A DNA stretch of 51,292 bases from an uncultured Sutterella sp. (GTDB lineage: Bacteria > Pseudomonadota > Gammaproteobacteria > Burkholderiales > Burkholderiaceae_F): the NCBI GenBank assembly GCA_949282745.1, contig CASDQM010000046.1, forward strand, positions 1 to 51,292. The letters are read 5' to 3'. The first letter of the stretch is position 1, and each line of letters starts with the position of its first letter. Made by a program: the position numbers and the translations under genes. The notes under the pieces are model-generated. The model searched no databases. It saw only the letters and a list, made by a program, of their open reading frames with translations, and was not told the DNA's origin. This document shows, one piece after another, positions 31,865 to 40,171 of this stretch.

Positions 31865-33624
31865 GACGGCGCCTCCTCGCGAGAGTGTTCGACGATTTCG
31901 ATGAAGGCCTCCTCCATCGTGGGTTCGGGATTGCCGGGCGTGGCGCCCGCGCGGCGCACTTCGTCGGGGGTGCCGAGAATGAGGACGCGTCCGCGGTCCT
32001 GAATGAGGAAGCGGTCGCAGTAGTGGGCCTCCTCCATATAGTGGGTCGTCACGATCGTCGTGACGCCCAGGCGCGAGAGCGCGACGATGCGCCGCCAGAA
32101 GGTGCGGCGCGCCTCGACGTCCGCGCCCGACGTCGCTTCGTCCAAAAAGAGAATGTCGGGGTGGTGCAGAAGCGCCGCCGCGAAGGCGAGCTCGCGCTTG
32201 GCGCCGAGCGGCAGTCGGTCGGTGCGCTCGTTTGCGTAGGGCGCAAGGCGAAAGAGTTCGATCGCCTCCGTCACGCGTTCGCGAAGACGCCGTCCCCAAA
32301 GCCCGTAGCTGCGTCCGAAATAGTCGAGATTCTGCCGCACGGTGAGTTTTTCGTAGAGCGAGAACTTCTGCGCGACGTAGCCGATTCGTGAGCGGACCTC
32401 CGACTTCGCCTCTTCGAGCGACACGCCGCAAACGTGAATTTTCCCCGCGCTCGGCGCAAGAAGCCCGCAGAGCATGCGGAAGGTCGTGGTTTTCCCGGCG
32501 CCGTTGGGACCGAGAAGCCCGAAGATTTCTCCCTTCTTCACGGTGAAGCTCGTGTCGGCCACGGCCGTGAAGTTTCCGAAGCGCCGAGAGATCCCTTCGG
32601 CCTCGATCACGACGTCTTCGCTTCCCGCATCGACCTTCGGAGCGCTGAAGTGCGCCGAAGCTTCGCGCGAGAACGCGGCGTCGACGTAGACGTCCTCCAT
32701 GAGGGGCGGGCGTTCCGCGACGGTGAGGGCGGGGAGACCCGCCGCGGTCGCCTTCGCCCGGAGGTCCTCCGGACGGGATTCACAGGCGAGGAGCACCGCG
32801 ACCCCGTCCGCCTTGGGGGAGGCATCGAGGAAGGGGGCGTCTTCGCCCATTTCGGCGTTGACGAGGTCGAGCGCTCCGCGCGTGAGCGTTTCGGCGTCTT
32901 CGGGATTTGCCGCGCGAAGGAGAAAGGTTCTTCGCGAAAGACGGCGTCTTGCGGCTTCCGGCGTTGCGACGTCGAGAAGACGGCCCTTGTCCATCAGCAG
33001 GACGAGGTCCGCCTCTTCGGCTTCGGGAAGGTTCGAGGTCGTCACGACGACGCGCATGCCGGTCTCGTCGGAGCGGGTTCGGAGAATGTTCTTGAGCTCC
33101 CGCCTCGAGAGGGGGTCGACCCCCACCGTCGGTTCGTCGAGGAAAAGGAGTTCGGGCGTCGCGAGAAGACTTGCCGCGACGCCGAGCTTTTGCTTCATCC
33201 CGCCCGAGAGCGCGCCGGCGCGCCGCGCCTCGAATCCGGCGAGTCCGGTCAGCGCGAGCAGTTCCTCAAAGCGCGCGGGGGCCTCCGCCTTCGGAACGCC
33301 CCGCAAGGCCGCGAAGGTTTCGAGGTTTTCGAGGACCGTGAGCTCTTCATAGAGCCCGAACTTTTGCGGCATGAAGCCCGTGCGGCCCGAAAGCGACGCC
33401 TTGTCGGGCGAAAGACCGAGGACGGAGATTTTCCCGGCGTCGGGCGTGAGAAGCCCCACGAGAAGCCGAAGAAGGGTCGACTTCCCGGCGCCGTCGGGTC
33501 CCGCGATCGTGATGAGGCGGGCCTCTTCGGGGAGCTCGAACGAGAGGTCGTCCACCGCCCGCAGGGGCCGTCCGTCGGGACCGACGAAGCGCTTCTCGAG
33601 GTTTTCGACGGAGAGGACGGTCAT
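31861..33624 (-). CDS. Tandem ABC ATPase (YbhF/YhiH-like)
   Basis: 587 residues holding two nucleotide-binding domains. The first has Walker A GPDGAGKST (42-50), Q-loop PQKFGLYEEL, signature LSGGMKQKLG and Walker B LLFLDEPTVG. The second, after a linker of about 60 residues, has Walker A GPNGAGKTT and Walker B ILFLDEATSG, but its signature is LPLGAKRELAFAAAL, not LSGGQ, so one of the two ATP sites may be weak. The family energises drug or solvent efflux with HlyD and two ABC-2 permeases. The start overlaps the hlyD-like stop by 4 nt (ATGA). Confidence 0.92.
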   Translation of the reverse strand: MTVLSVENLEKRFVGPDGRPLRAVDDLSFELPEEARLITIAGPDGAGKSTLLRLLVGLLTPDAGKISVLGLSPDKASLSGRTGFMPQKFGLYEELTVLENLETFAALRGVPKAEAPARFEELLALTGLAGFEARRAGALSGGMKQKLGVAASLLATPELLFLDEPTVGVDPLSRRELKNILRTRSDETGMRVVVTTSNLPEAEEADLVLLMDKGRLLDVATPEAARRRLSRRTFLLRAANPEDAETLTRGALDLVNAEMGEDAPFLDASPKADGVAVLLACESRPEDLRAKATAAGLPALTVAERPPLMEDVYVDAAFSREASAHFSAPKVDAGSEDVVIEAEGISRRFGNFTAVADTSFTVKKGEIFGLLGPNGAGKTTTFRMLCGLLAPSAGKIHVCGVSLEEAKSEVRSRIGYVAQKFSLYEKLTVRQNLDYFGRSYGLWGRRLRERVTEAIELFRLAPYANERTDRLPLGAKRELAFAAALLHHPDILFLDEATSGADVEARRTFWRRIVALSRLGVTTIVTTHYMEEAHYCDRFLIQDRGRVLILGTPDEVRRAGATPGNPEPTMEEAFIEIVEHSREEAPS

Positions 33625-34604
33625 TCGGGTTTGAGCTTCACGGTGACGGGTTGTCCCATGCGCAGACGGTGTTCGGGATCGGGCACGTCCACGCGGAATT
33701 CATAGACGAGCGCCGTGCGCAGGTCTTCCGTCTGCACGGTCTTGGGCGTGAATTCGGCCGTGTCGCTGATGAAGGCGATGCGGCCCGCAATCGGTTCGGT
33801 CGTGTCCGTTTCGACCGTCACGACGTCGCCCTCGCGCACTTCGCCCAAACGCGCCTCGGTGAGGTAGGCGCGCACCCACTTCGGGTCGTCGAGCGAGAGT
33901 TCGAAGACCGTGCGGGCGGCGACCGCCATGTCGCCGGGTTCGGCCGCGCGAACGCGCACGAATCCGTCGGCGGGGGAGCGCAAAACGCTTTGCACGTTGA
34001 TCTGATGATCGAGCTGCGCGACGGCGGCTTCGGCCGCTTCCCACTGCGCGCGGGCCGCGGCGATTTCCTGCGGGCGCGAGCCGTTTTCAAGTTTGCGGAG
34101 CTGTTCGGCGAGGCTCTTTTCCTGGGCGGTGCGCTGCGCGAGCGTGAAGCGCGCTTCGTCCCGCAGCTGCTCGGTCGTCGCCTTTGCGCGGAAGAGCTCA
34201 TCCTGACGGTCGGCCGTGATGCGCGCAAGGCGCAGCGACTGGCGAAGGGCCGCGAGTTCGGCGCGGGCGACCGCGATGTCTTCCTGGCGGGCGCCCTCTT
34301 CGGCGAGCGAATACTGGGCCTTGAGCGACTGCGCGCTTGCTACGAGCCGCGCGCGCTCGAGTTCGAGCGCTTTGGTGTCGAGGCGTCCGAGCACGTCCCC
34401 CGCCTTCACGCGCATGCCTTCTTCGGGACCGAGCTCGGCGATGCGTCCGCCAATTTCAAAGGCGAGCGACACGCTTCTCGTGTCGACGTGACCCCAGGCG
34501 GTCGGTTCGCGCGTTTCGGTCGTGCGGTCGTGAAGGAGATACCAGGCCCCCGAACCGAGGAGAGCGAGGAGCACGAGACCCGCAATCGGTTTGGCTTTGT
34601 TCAT
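33621..34604 (-). CDS. HlyD-family periplasmic adaptor (YhiI-like)
   Basis: 327 residues from ATG 34604, directly before a single N-terminal anchor (IAGLVLLALLGSGAWYLL). Then come the lipoyl-like half motif (EIGGRIAELGPEEGMRVKAGDVLGRLD), a long alpha-helical coiled hairpin (about 85-190, rich in Ala, Arg, Glu and Gln), the second lipoyl half (LRSPADGFVRVRAAEPGD) and the beta-barrel domain. It links the inner-membrane ABC permeases to an outer-membrane channel, which is not encoded here. The gene begins 8 nt after the nitroreductase stop. Confidence 0.9.
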   Translation of the reverse strand: MNKAKPIAGLVLLALLGSGAWYLLHDRTTETREPTAWGHVDTRSVSLAFEIGGRIAELGPEEGMRVKAGDVLGRLDTKALELERARLVASAQSLKAQYSLAEEGARQEDIAVARAELAALRQSLRLARITADRQDELFRAKATTEQLRDEARFTLAQRTAQEKSLAEQLRKLENGSRPQEIAAARAQWEAAEAAVAQLDHQINVQSVLRSPADGFVRVRAAEPGDMAVAARTVFELSLDDPKWVRAYLTEARLGEVREGDVVTVETDTTEPIAGRIAFISDTAEFTPKTVQTEDLRTALVYEFRVDVPDPEHRLRMGQPVTVKLKPE

Positions 34605-34612
34605 AAAAATGG

Positions 34613-35392
34613 TCAGCGGATGTGGTCGAAGATGGAGGACGGACGATAGCCCAGGCTCTGCACGGCGACGACCTTTTCGTCGGGACCGAGGTGAAGGGCC
34701 CGCCCGAGCCGTTCGGGATCGAACCCGAGGCGCACCACGGTCGAAAGATGGAGCGCCGCCGCGGCGAGGTAGGCCATCTGCACCTTGGCGCCCGCGTTGA
34801 TGTCCGCGGCGCGCCGGCGGATGTCCTCGGCAGCTTCGTCGTCCCAGTCGTCGTTGAAGAGTTCGATGATCTTTTCGCCGAGCATCGTCATGCGGCCGCG
34901 CGTCTTCTGCAGATTCGCCACGTAGACGAGCTCGACGGGCGCGGCGAGAATGGCGGGCTGTCCGAAGCCCGTTTCCTCGCGCACGTCCTCGATCGAAAGG
35001 AAGAGAAGGCCGTTTCGCTCGGGCACCCAGCGCCAGATGCCGTTCGACTTCAGGACGTAGATTTCGATTTCCCGCCAGTTGAGGCACGAGGGCGTCGTGC
35101 GCTTTCCGTTGGGACGGTTGATCCCGTCGACCGCGTTCAAAAGGGTCGAAAGGTCGTAGTCCGTGATCGGTTCGTCGCTGAAGCTGCGTTCCGACCGGCG
35201 GTTCATGAGAACCGTCTGCAGCGGCACGTCGAGGGCCTGCGCCTTGGGGAGCGCGCGGAAGATTTCGTCGTCGTTTCGCGGACCGAAGCGCCGCGTCATT
35301 TCGGCCTTGAGGTCGTTGAAGTCTTCGCGAATGTCGTTGACGCGCCTCTCGAGCGTCTCGACGATGTTCTTGAGCGTTTTTTTCTCGGTCAT
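34613..35392 (-). CDS. Nitroreductase-family flavoprotein
   Basis: 259 residues from the ATG at 35392 (AAGGA about 10 nt upstream). The first about 65 residues form a charged helix or coiled coil (LKNIVETLERRVNDIREDFNDLKAEM) not usual in the family. The nitroreductase core follows: VLMNRRSERSFSDEPI (FMN-binding RRS motif), a central LNWREIEIYVL strand, GFGQPAILAAPVELVYVAN, and the C-terminal DINAGAKVQMAYLAAAAL helix. Such enzymes reduce nitro or quinone compounds or other unsaturated substrates with FMN. Being first in the efflux operon, it may modify the compound before export. Confidence 0.85.
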   Translation of the reverse strand: MTEKKTLKNIVETLERRVNDIREDFNDLKAEMTRRFGPRNDDEIFRALPKAQALDVPLQTVLMNRRSERSFSDEPITDYDLSTLLNAVDGINRPNGKRTTPSCLNWREIEIYVLKSNGIWRWVPERNGLLFLSIEDVREETGFGQPAILAAPVELVYVANLQKTRGRMTMLGEKIIELFNDDWDDEAAEDIRRRAADINAGAKVQMAYLAAAALHLSTVVRLGFDPERLGRALHLGPDEKVVAVQSLGYRPSSIFDHIR

Positions 35393-35476
35393 TTTTTCTT
35401 GTTCCTTTTGCGGGAGACCCGTTTCTTTCATTCTAGCGGAGGGGAATGGCGGGCCTTTTGCCCGCCGACAAATCTC

Positions 35477-36454
35477 TCAGTCAACGGGGATTTTCTCGAC
35501 CACGCGGAAGTGCCCGTCGGGCCAGCCGCCGATCCAGCCCTTAAGCAGACTCGTGTCGTCGGTCGTCGCTTCAAGGCGCCAGAAGCCGTCGTCGAGCTTT
35601 TCGAGCTTCTGGTCGCGCGAGAAGGGCGCTTCGTCAAGGAGCGTCGCCGTGTGGTTGTCCTCGAATTCGAGGATGAGCCGCACCTTCTTGCCGTTGCTGT
35701 AGTTGAAGTGGCGTCCCCGCATGTATTCGTCGAGCGTAAAGTCTTCGGGGACGTCCGCCGCGAATTCGAGGAGCTTTGCGTCGAGCATGCGGTGCAGCGC
35801 CAGGTGCCGGCAGTTGTCGTAGCCGTCAAAGCGCACGACGACGTAGACCTTGCGGTCCTGCAGCACGAGCCCGAGGGGCGAGACGATCGCCTCCTTTTCC
35901 TCGCCGTCGAGATTGCGGTAGCGCACTTCAAGCTTCACTTCGCGGTAGAGCGCTTCGGAGACGGCGTCGAAGATGCGGGGCTTGATTTCGGGCGGAATGA
36001 ACTTGACGCCGCTCGGCACCGACGCCACCTTCGAGAGCCAGGTGCGCTCCGGTGTTTCGGGGGCGCGCTCGCGAAGCGTCGCGCGGGCCGTCTCAAAAAG
36101 CGGCTCCATTGCGTTCATGAGGGATCCAGGAAGGAGGTAGCGCATGTTTTCTTCGAAGAGACGCAGAAGGAGACACTCCTGCGGGCTCATCTGCATCGCC
36201 GAGAAGCTTCCCGAGGGAACGGTCTGCCGATAGGCGTAGACGCGCGTGCGGTCGTCGAGTTCCACGCCGAGTTCGGGGTGGCTCACGATGCGCTTCAGGA
36301 CGCGCTGCAGCGTCCGACGGTGCACGTGGAGGCCCTGCGACGCGAGACGGTTCTGAATTTCGCTCGTCGTCGTCCAGCGCCGCGTGATGCCGCGCAGCAC
36401 CGCGAGAATCAGCAGAATGTCGTTGTTGTGGTCGGCGTTGATGTTCTTTTCCAT
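35477..36454 (-). CDS. WYL-domain transcriptional regulator
   Basis: 325 residues. An N-terminal winged helix-turn-helix (about 10-75: LLILAVLRGITRRWTTTSEIQNRL and LHVHRRTLQRVLKRI) precedes a WYL domain (about 150-235: KLEVRYRNLDGEEKEAIVSPLGLVLQDRKVYVVVRF) and a C-terminal WCX-type domain. WYL proteins bind nucleotides or nucleic-acid ligands and regulate stress, DNA-damage and phage-defence genes. It is 79 nt downstream of the methyltransferase-HNH fusion and 84 nt upstream of the nitroreductase/efflux operon, all on the same strand, so it could control either. Confidence 0.88.
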   Translation of the reverse strand: MEKNINADHNNDILLILAVLRGITRRWTTTSEIQNRLASQGLHVHRRTLQRVLKRIVSHPELGVELDDRTRVYAYRQTVPSGSFSAMQMSPQECLLLRLFEENMRYLLPGSLMNAMEPLFETARATLRERAPETPERTWLSKVASVPSGVKFIPPEIKPRIFDAVSEALYREVKLEVRYRNLDGEEKEAIVSPLGLVLQDRKVYVVVRFDGYDNCRHLALHRMLDAKLLEFAADVPEDFTLDEYMRGRHFNYSNGKKVRLILEFEDNHTATLLDEAPFSRDQKLEKLDDGFWRLEATTDDTSLLKGWIGGWPDGHFRVVEKIPVD

Positions 36455-36533
36455 CCTCGTTTTCCTCGGAATGCGTTCGAATAGAGGATAGCGCAGACGC
36501 GACCGTTTTTGACGCTAAATGATTGCGCGCCGA

Positions 36534-38348
36534 TCACTGGCCCGTCGAAACGCCGTCCCAGCGGGCGGCGCCGAACTGCCGTGCCGTATCGTCGGCCGTG
36601 CGGAGCACCGCGTCAAAGAGCGGCGTCTCCCAGCCGACCTTGGGAAGCGACGTGCGAAGAAGCGTGTTTTCCGCCTGCGCGCGAAAAAGCGCCGAATGGG
36701 CGTCTTCGAGCGTTCGCCAGGCGCGGAAGAGCCGCGGGCGCGCTTCGTCGAGAAGCCGAAGCGTCGGGAGACGGTCGCTCTTTCGACCGTTCGCGGTTCG
36801 GTCCGCGGGCAGAAGATTCCAAAGGTCGTTGCAGTGCGTTCTCGCCCAGGGAATCATGTGGTCGACCGCGAGCGTCGAGCGGGTGAGCGGTCGGTTCGTC
36901 CAGACGCAGCGCAGATTCCCCGTTCCTTCGAAAACGGCCTTGGCGAGCACCGTGTCGCGCTCGGGATTGTCGGGCGGAAGAAGTCTCTCGAGCACCGCCG
37001 CCGTGGTTGCGGGCTCGCCCGCCAACTTCGAAAAGCGCACGGAAAGCCTCGCCCACTCGAGCATGACGGTGTTGACGAACCAAGGAGCCGACCGGTTGAG
37101 TTCGTTCCAGAGGGGAACGGGGAGGCGCAGTTCCCCGAAGTGATGGGCCAGCCCCGCGGGCGTGGGCGCCCAGGCGCCTTTTTGGACGTGCGACGTGTAA
37201 AAGGGTTTGCCGTCGGGAGATTTGCTCCCCGTGAAGTACACGGGGCCCTTTTTGAGGGTCTCGGCGATGTCGATCACGGTTTCGAAAAAGGCCTTGACCT
37301 TGGCGGGATCCGCGTCGGGGAGGGCGAGCCGTCCCTCGTAGAAATCCCGCCGAAAGTGAAGCCGATCGCCCGCGTAGAGCGCCTGCAGGCGGGAGAGCGA
37401 TGCGCCGAAGCCGAGCGTCCGTGAACCTTGAATCTGCCGCGGCGCGGGCCCCGTTCCCGCGGTGAGCTCCCAGAAGTAGTCGAGCCAGCGCTCGACGACG
37501 AGCGAAAAGGGAATCGCAACCCAGTCGGCTTCAATGCTCGCCGCGGGTTGCCACTCGTTTCTCGCGAGAAAGCGGGCGCGTCCCGGCGCCTCGATGTTGA
37601 CGTCCGCTACGGCGCGAAGGAGCGCGAACTTGTAGGTGGCGGTCTTGGCTTCGTCCTCGAGAATGCCGCGAAGCCGCGAGACGGCCCGAAGGCGTTCGGC
37701 GCGGCGCACGAAGACGAGCGTGACCCAGGTGCATTCCTTGCCCGGGGCGCCCGTCGATTCGCGACGCTCGCTGTAGGCCTCTTCGAACCCGAAGCGCGAG
37801 AGAAGCGACGAATAGTGGGCGGCCGGGCGGTTTGCGTAAAACCGCGGATCTTCAGCGGTCGCCGTCGCATGGTTTTCGGGAATGGAGAGGACGATCGTTC
37901 CGGCGTCTCCGAGAACGGCGTCGATGAAGAGCGCCGCGTCGAAGAGCCCCGCGTCGTCCAAGTGCTGCAAAACGCCGATCGCGACGAGTGCGTCGAAGGA
38001 ATCCTTTTCGCCGAGGAGCGCGAGCGCTCCCGTTCTCGTGCGCGGAGCCATGCCCGAATCGTTTCGGGGCGGAAGGGGTAGGTGTTGGAACCGGATTCCC
38101 CCGACCTCTTTGGCGAGGTCCCGCGCGATGCGGAGCATCTCTTCCGATCCGTCGGTCGCGGTGACGCGTACGCCGCGCGCGGCCATGCGTCGTGCGTCGC
38201 GCCCCGAGCCGCAGCCGAGTTCGAGCACCCGGGCGCCTCGCGGAATCCACCGTTCGAGCACGGCGTCAAGCGTCGTCGCGGTGAGGGACTCGTAGCGGCT
38301 CGCCTCGCGGGCGGCGTTTCGTTCGTAGTGCGAGAGCGTTTCGTTCAT
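36534..38348 (-). CDS. Fusion: SAM-dependent methyltransferase + HNH endonuclease
   Basis: 604 residues, one frame. Residues about 1-215 form a class I methyltransferase with motif I VLELGCGSGR (41-50), the acidic end of beta-2 (TATDGSEEM) and an ALVAIGVLQHL post-motif II. A middle all-helical part (about 225-475) contains TYKFALLRAVADV, seen in many HNH enzymes of this type. The C-terminal HNH has C481, D496-H497 (AVDHMIPWAR), N511 (LWNLLP) and N520/K523 (TANGRKSDRLP), the His-Asn-Lys set of a metal-dependent nuclease. I know no enzyme with this pairing by name; modification plus cleavage in one chain suggests defence or self/non-self marking. Its ATG overlaps the EamA stop by 1 nt (TGATG), so it is coupled to gluQ-eamA. 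Confidence 0.75.
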   Translation of the reverse strand: MNETLSHYERNAAREASRYESLTATTLDAVLERWIPRGARVLELGCGSGRDARRMAARGVRVTATDGSEEMLRIARDLAKEVGGIRFQHLPLPPRNDSGMAPRTRTGALALLGEKDSFDALVAIGVLQHLDDAGLFDAALFIDAVLGDAGTIVLSIPENHATATAEDPRFYANRPAAHYSSLLSRFGFEEAYSERRESTGAPGKECTWVTLVFVRRAERLRAVSRLRGILEDEAKTATYKFALLRAVADVNIEAPGRARFLARNEWQPAASIEADWVAIPFSLVVERWLDYFWELTAGTGPAPRQIQGSRTLGFGASLSRLQALYAGDRLHFRRDFYEGRLALPDADPAKVKAFFETVIDIAETLKKGPVYFTGSKSPDGKPFYTSHVQKGAWAPTPAGLAHHFGELRLPVPLWNELNRSAPWFVNTVMLEWARLSVRFSKLAGEPATTAAVLERLLPPDNPERDTVLAKAVFEGTGNLRCVWTNRPLTRSTLAVDHMIPWARTHCNDLWNLLPADRTANGRKSDRLPTLRLLDEARPRLFRAWRTLEDAHSALFRAQAENTLLRTSLPKVGWETPLFDAVLRTADDTARQFGAARWDGVSTGQ

Positions 38349-39238
38349 CAGGCCCTTCCTTTCGCCGATGCGCGCTGTTCCGCCTTGAGGCGCCGGACCG
38401 TCGCGAAAATGCCCGCGCCCGCGACCACCGCCATCCCGAGGAGCGCGACAAGGTCGATCGTCTCGTTAAAGAGCGCGATGCCGAAGAGGAGCGCAAACGG
38501 GATCTCCGCGAAGCTGAATACGGCGTTCACGAGCGAGTGGCCCTTCGCCCAGGCGTAGGTCGTCGCGATCTGCGCGAACGTGGCGGAAAATCCCACGCCG
38601 AGAAGAAGCGCAATCGAGAGAGCCGTCACGTCGTGCCAGCCGTCGCCGAAGGCGAAGAGAAAGCCCGTGAGACTGCCCGCGAGCATGATGTAGAAGACGA
38701 TCCGCTCTCCCGGCTCCCCTTTGTGCGTGAGGTGCCGGATCATGAAGTCGGCGCCGCCCGAAGTGAGACCCGAGAGAACGCCTGCAAGGGCGGCCGTCGT
38801 CGTGATGCCTTGCGACACGTCGGGGCGAAGAATGAGGAGTACGCCGCCGAAGCCCGCGAGTACGGCGAGCAAAACGACTTTGTCGAGCCGATAGGCGGTA
38901 AAGAGGGCGGCAATCGCGAGAAAAACGCAGAACCAGAGCGGTCCCGTGCTGGTGAGGGTCTGCGCGGTCGCGATCGGCATGACGGTGAGCGTGTAGACGC
39001 TCAAGGCAATGCTCACGGTTCCGACCGTGCAGCGCACGACGTAGCGGACGGGATAGCGGGTTTTGAGCGAAAGGCCTTTTCGCCGCATCACCGCGGCGCA
39101 GAAGAGGCACCCGACGATCGAGCGCCAGAAGACGATCTCCCAGACGCCGAAGCCTTCCGAGGCCATGACTTTTGCGAGCGCCGCCGTGAGGGAAAAGAGA
39201 AAGATCCCGACGAGCATCCAAAAGGACGCCTTAACCAT
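38348..39238 (-). CDS. EamA/DMT-family membrane transporter
   Basis: 296 residues from ATG 39238, which has an excellent AAAGGAGG 6 nt upstream; the longer in-frame extension overlaps gluQ. Ten predicted TM helices in two EamA repeats begin with WMLVGIFLFSLTAALAKVMASEGF and WEIVFWRSIVGCLFCAAV. The second repeat ends in FSFAEIPFALLFGIALFNETI, the usual EamA closing motif. Members move amino acids, nucleosides or drugs, mostly outward. The gene overlaps the gluQ end by 8 nt and the methyltransferase-HNH start by 1 nt, so all three are one unit. The substrate is unknown. Confidence 0.9.
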   Translation of the reverse strand: MVKASFWMLVGIFLFSLTAALAKVMASEGFGVWEIVFWRSIVGCLFCAAVMRRKGLSLKTRYPVRYVVRCTVGTVSIALSVYTLTVMPIATAQTLTSTGPLWFCVFLAIAALFTAYRLDKVVLLAVLAGFGGVLLILRPDVSQGITTTAALAGVLSGLTSGGADFMIRHLTHKGEPGERIVFYIMLAGSLTGFLFAFGDGWHDVTALSIALLLGVGFSATFAQIATTYAWAKGHSLVNAVFSFAEIPFALLFGIALFNETIDLVALLGMAVVAGAGIFATVRRLKAEQRASAKGRA

Positions 39239-40109
39239 GATCGGCCTCCTTTGCAAAACGCTCGTGCCAAAGCGGCACGGCCGCGCGCCAGAAGGCCGGG
39301 ATCGAATCGGCGCCGAGCGCGGGAAAGCCCAGATGCGCCCAGGCGAATTCGAGTTCGCCCAGAAGATTCGTTTCGTCAAGCGGCACGGCCCCCTGTTGCT
39401 TCGAGAGCTTTTCCTTTCGGTCGTTCAAGACGAGCGGAAGGTGCAGGTAGTGCGGCACGGGGGCGCCGAGCGCTTCGATCAGGGCGATTTGCCGCGGGGT
39501 GTTGTCGAGAAGATCCGCTCCGCGCACGACGTCGGTCACGCCCGACTTGACGTCGTCGACGATGCAGGCGAGCTGATAGGCCCAGAGGCCGTCGGCGCGC
39601 TTCATGACGACGTCTCCGGCTTCGAGCGGGAGGTTTTGTTCAAAATACCCGCAGAGCCGGTCCGTAAAGCCGAGCGTCCGGTCGGGGAGGCGAAAGCGAA
39701 GGGCCCGCACGGGGCGTCCGCCCGTGCCGTTGCGGCAGGTGCCCGGATAGACGCCCGGGGGGAGACCCAACTCCGCGTCGCGAGCGAGGATTTCCTTTCG
39801 CGTGCAGGCGCAGCCGTAGAGAAGACCCTTCTTGCGAAGAAGGTCGAGCGCCTTTTCGTAGGCGTCGTCGCGGGTGCTCTGCCACACCACCGGTTCGTCG
39901 GACGTGAGTTCGAGGCGTCCGAGGACGCGCAGAATGTCTTCGGCCGCGCCCGGAATGTCGCGCGGCGGATCCACGTCCTCGATGCGAACGAGCCAGACGC
40001 CCCCGTGGGCGCGGGCGTCGAGCCAGCTTCCCATCGCCGCGACGAGACTTCCCCGGTGCAGGCGTCCGGTGGGGGAGGGGGCGAATCGTCCTCGATACTG
40101 GCTCATCAT
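39231..40109 (-). CDS. gluQ: Glutamyl-Q tRNA(Asp) synthetase
   Basis: 292 residues. The class I signature APSPTGRLHRGSL (10-22, HIGH-like), the zinc site with CAC and a later Tyr/Cys (GVYPGTCRNG), ADGLWAYQLACIVDD and the KMSKS-like KEKLSKQQGA are all as in GluQ-RS. The anticodon-binding half of glutamyl-tRNA synthetase is absent, giving the short length. It attaches glutamate to the queuosine base of tRNA(Asp). Two adjacent ATGs (40109 and 40106) are possible starts; neither has a strong ribosome site. It is the first gene of the gluQ-eamA-methyltransferase/HNH unit. Confidence 0.93.
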   Translation of the reverse strand: MMSQYRGRFAPSPTGRLHRGSLVAAMGSWLDARAHGGVWLVRIEDVDPPRDIPGAAEDILRVLGRLELTSDEPVVWQSTRDDAYEKALDLLRKKGLLYGCACTRKEILARDAELGLPPGVYPGTCRNGTGGRPVRALRFRLPDRTLGFTDRLCGYFEQNLPLEAGDVVMKRADGLWAYQLACIVDDVKSGVTDVVRGADLLDNTPRQIALIEALGAPVPHYLHLPLVLNDRKEKLSKQQGAVPLDETNLLGELEFAWAHLGFPALGADSIPAFWRAAVPLWHERFAKEADHG

Positions 40110-40171
40110 GGCGGCGTCACATTTGTAAAATGAAGGGAACCCCAAGAATTGTAGTGCGAGCGACCCTCAAA
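40110..40171. promoter_or_regulatory. Shared divergent promoter region (gluQ / MFS exporter)
   Basis: The two genes start 62 bp apart if the MFS start at 40172 is used. The AT-rich core acatttgtaaaatg (about 40119-40132) gives TAAAAT rightward and TACAAA leftward as -10 candidates. The need for promoter space here argues against the MFS start at 40130. Confidence 0.4.
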
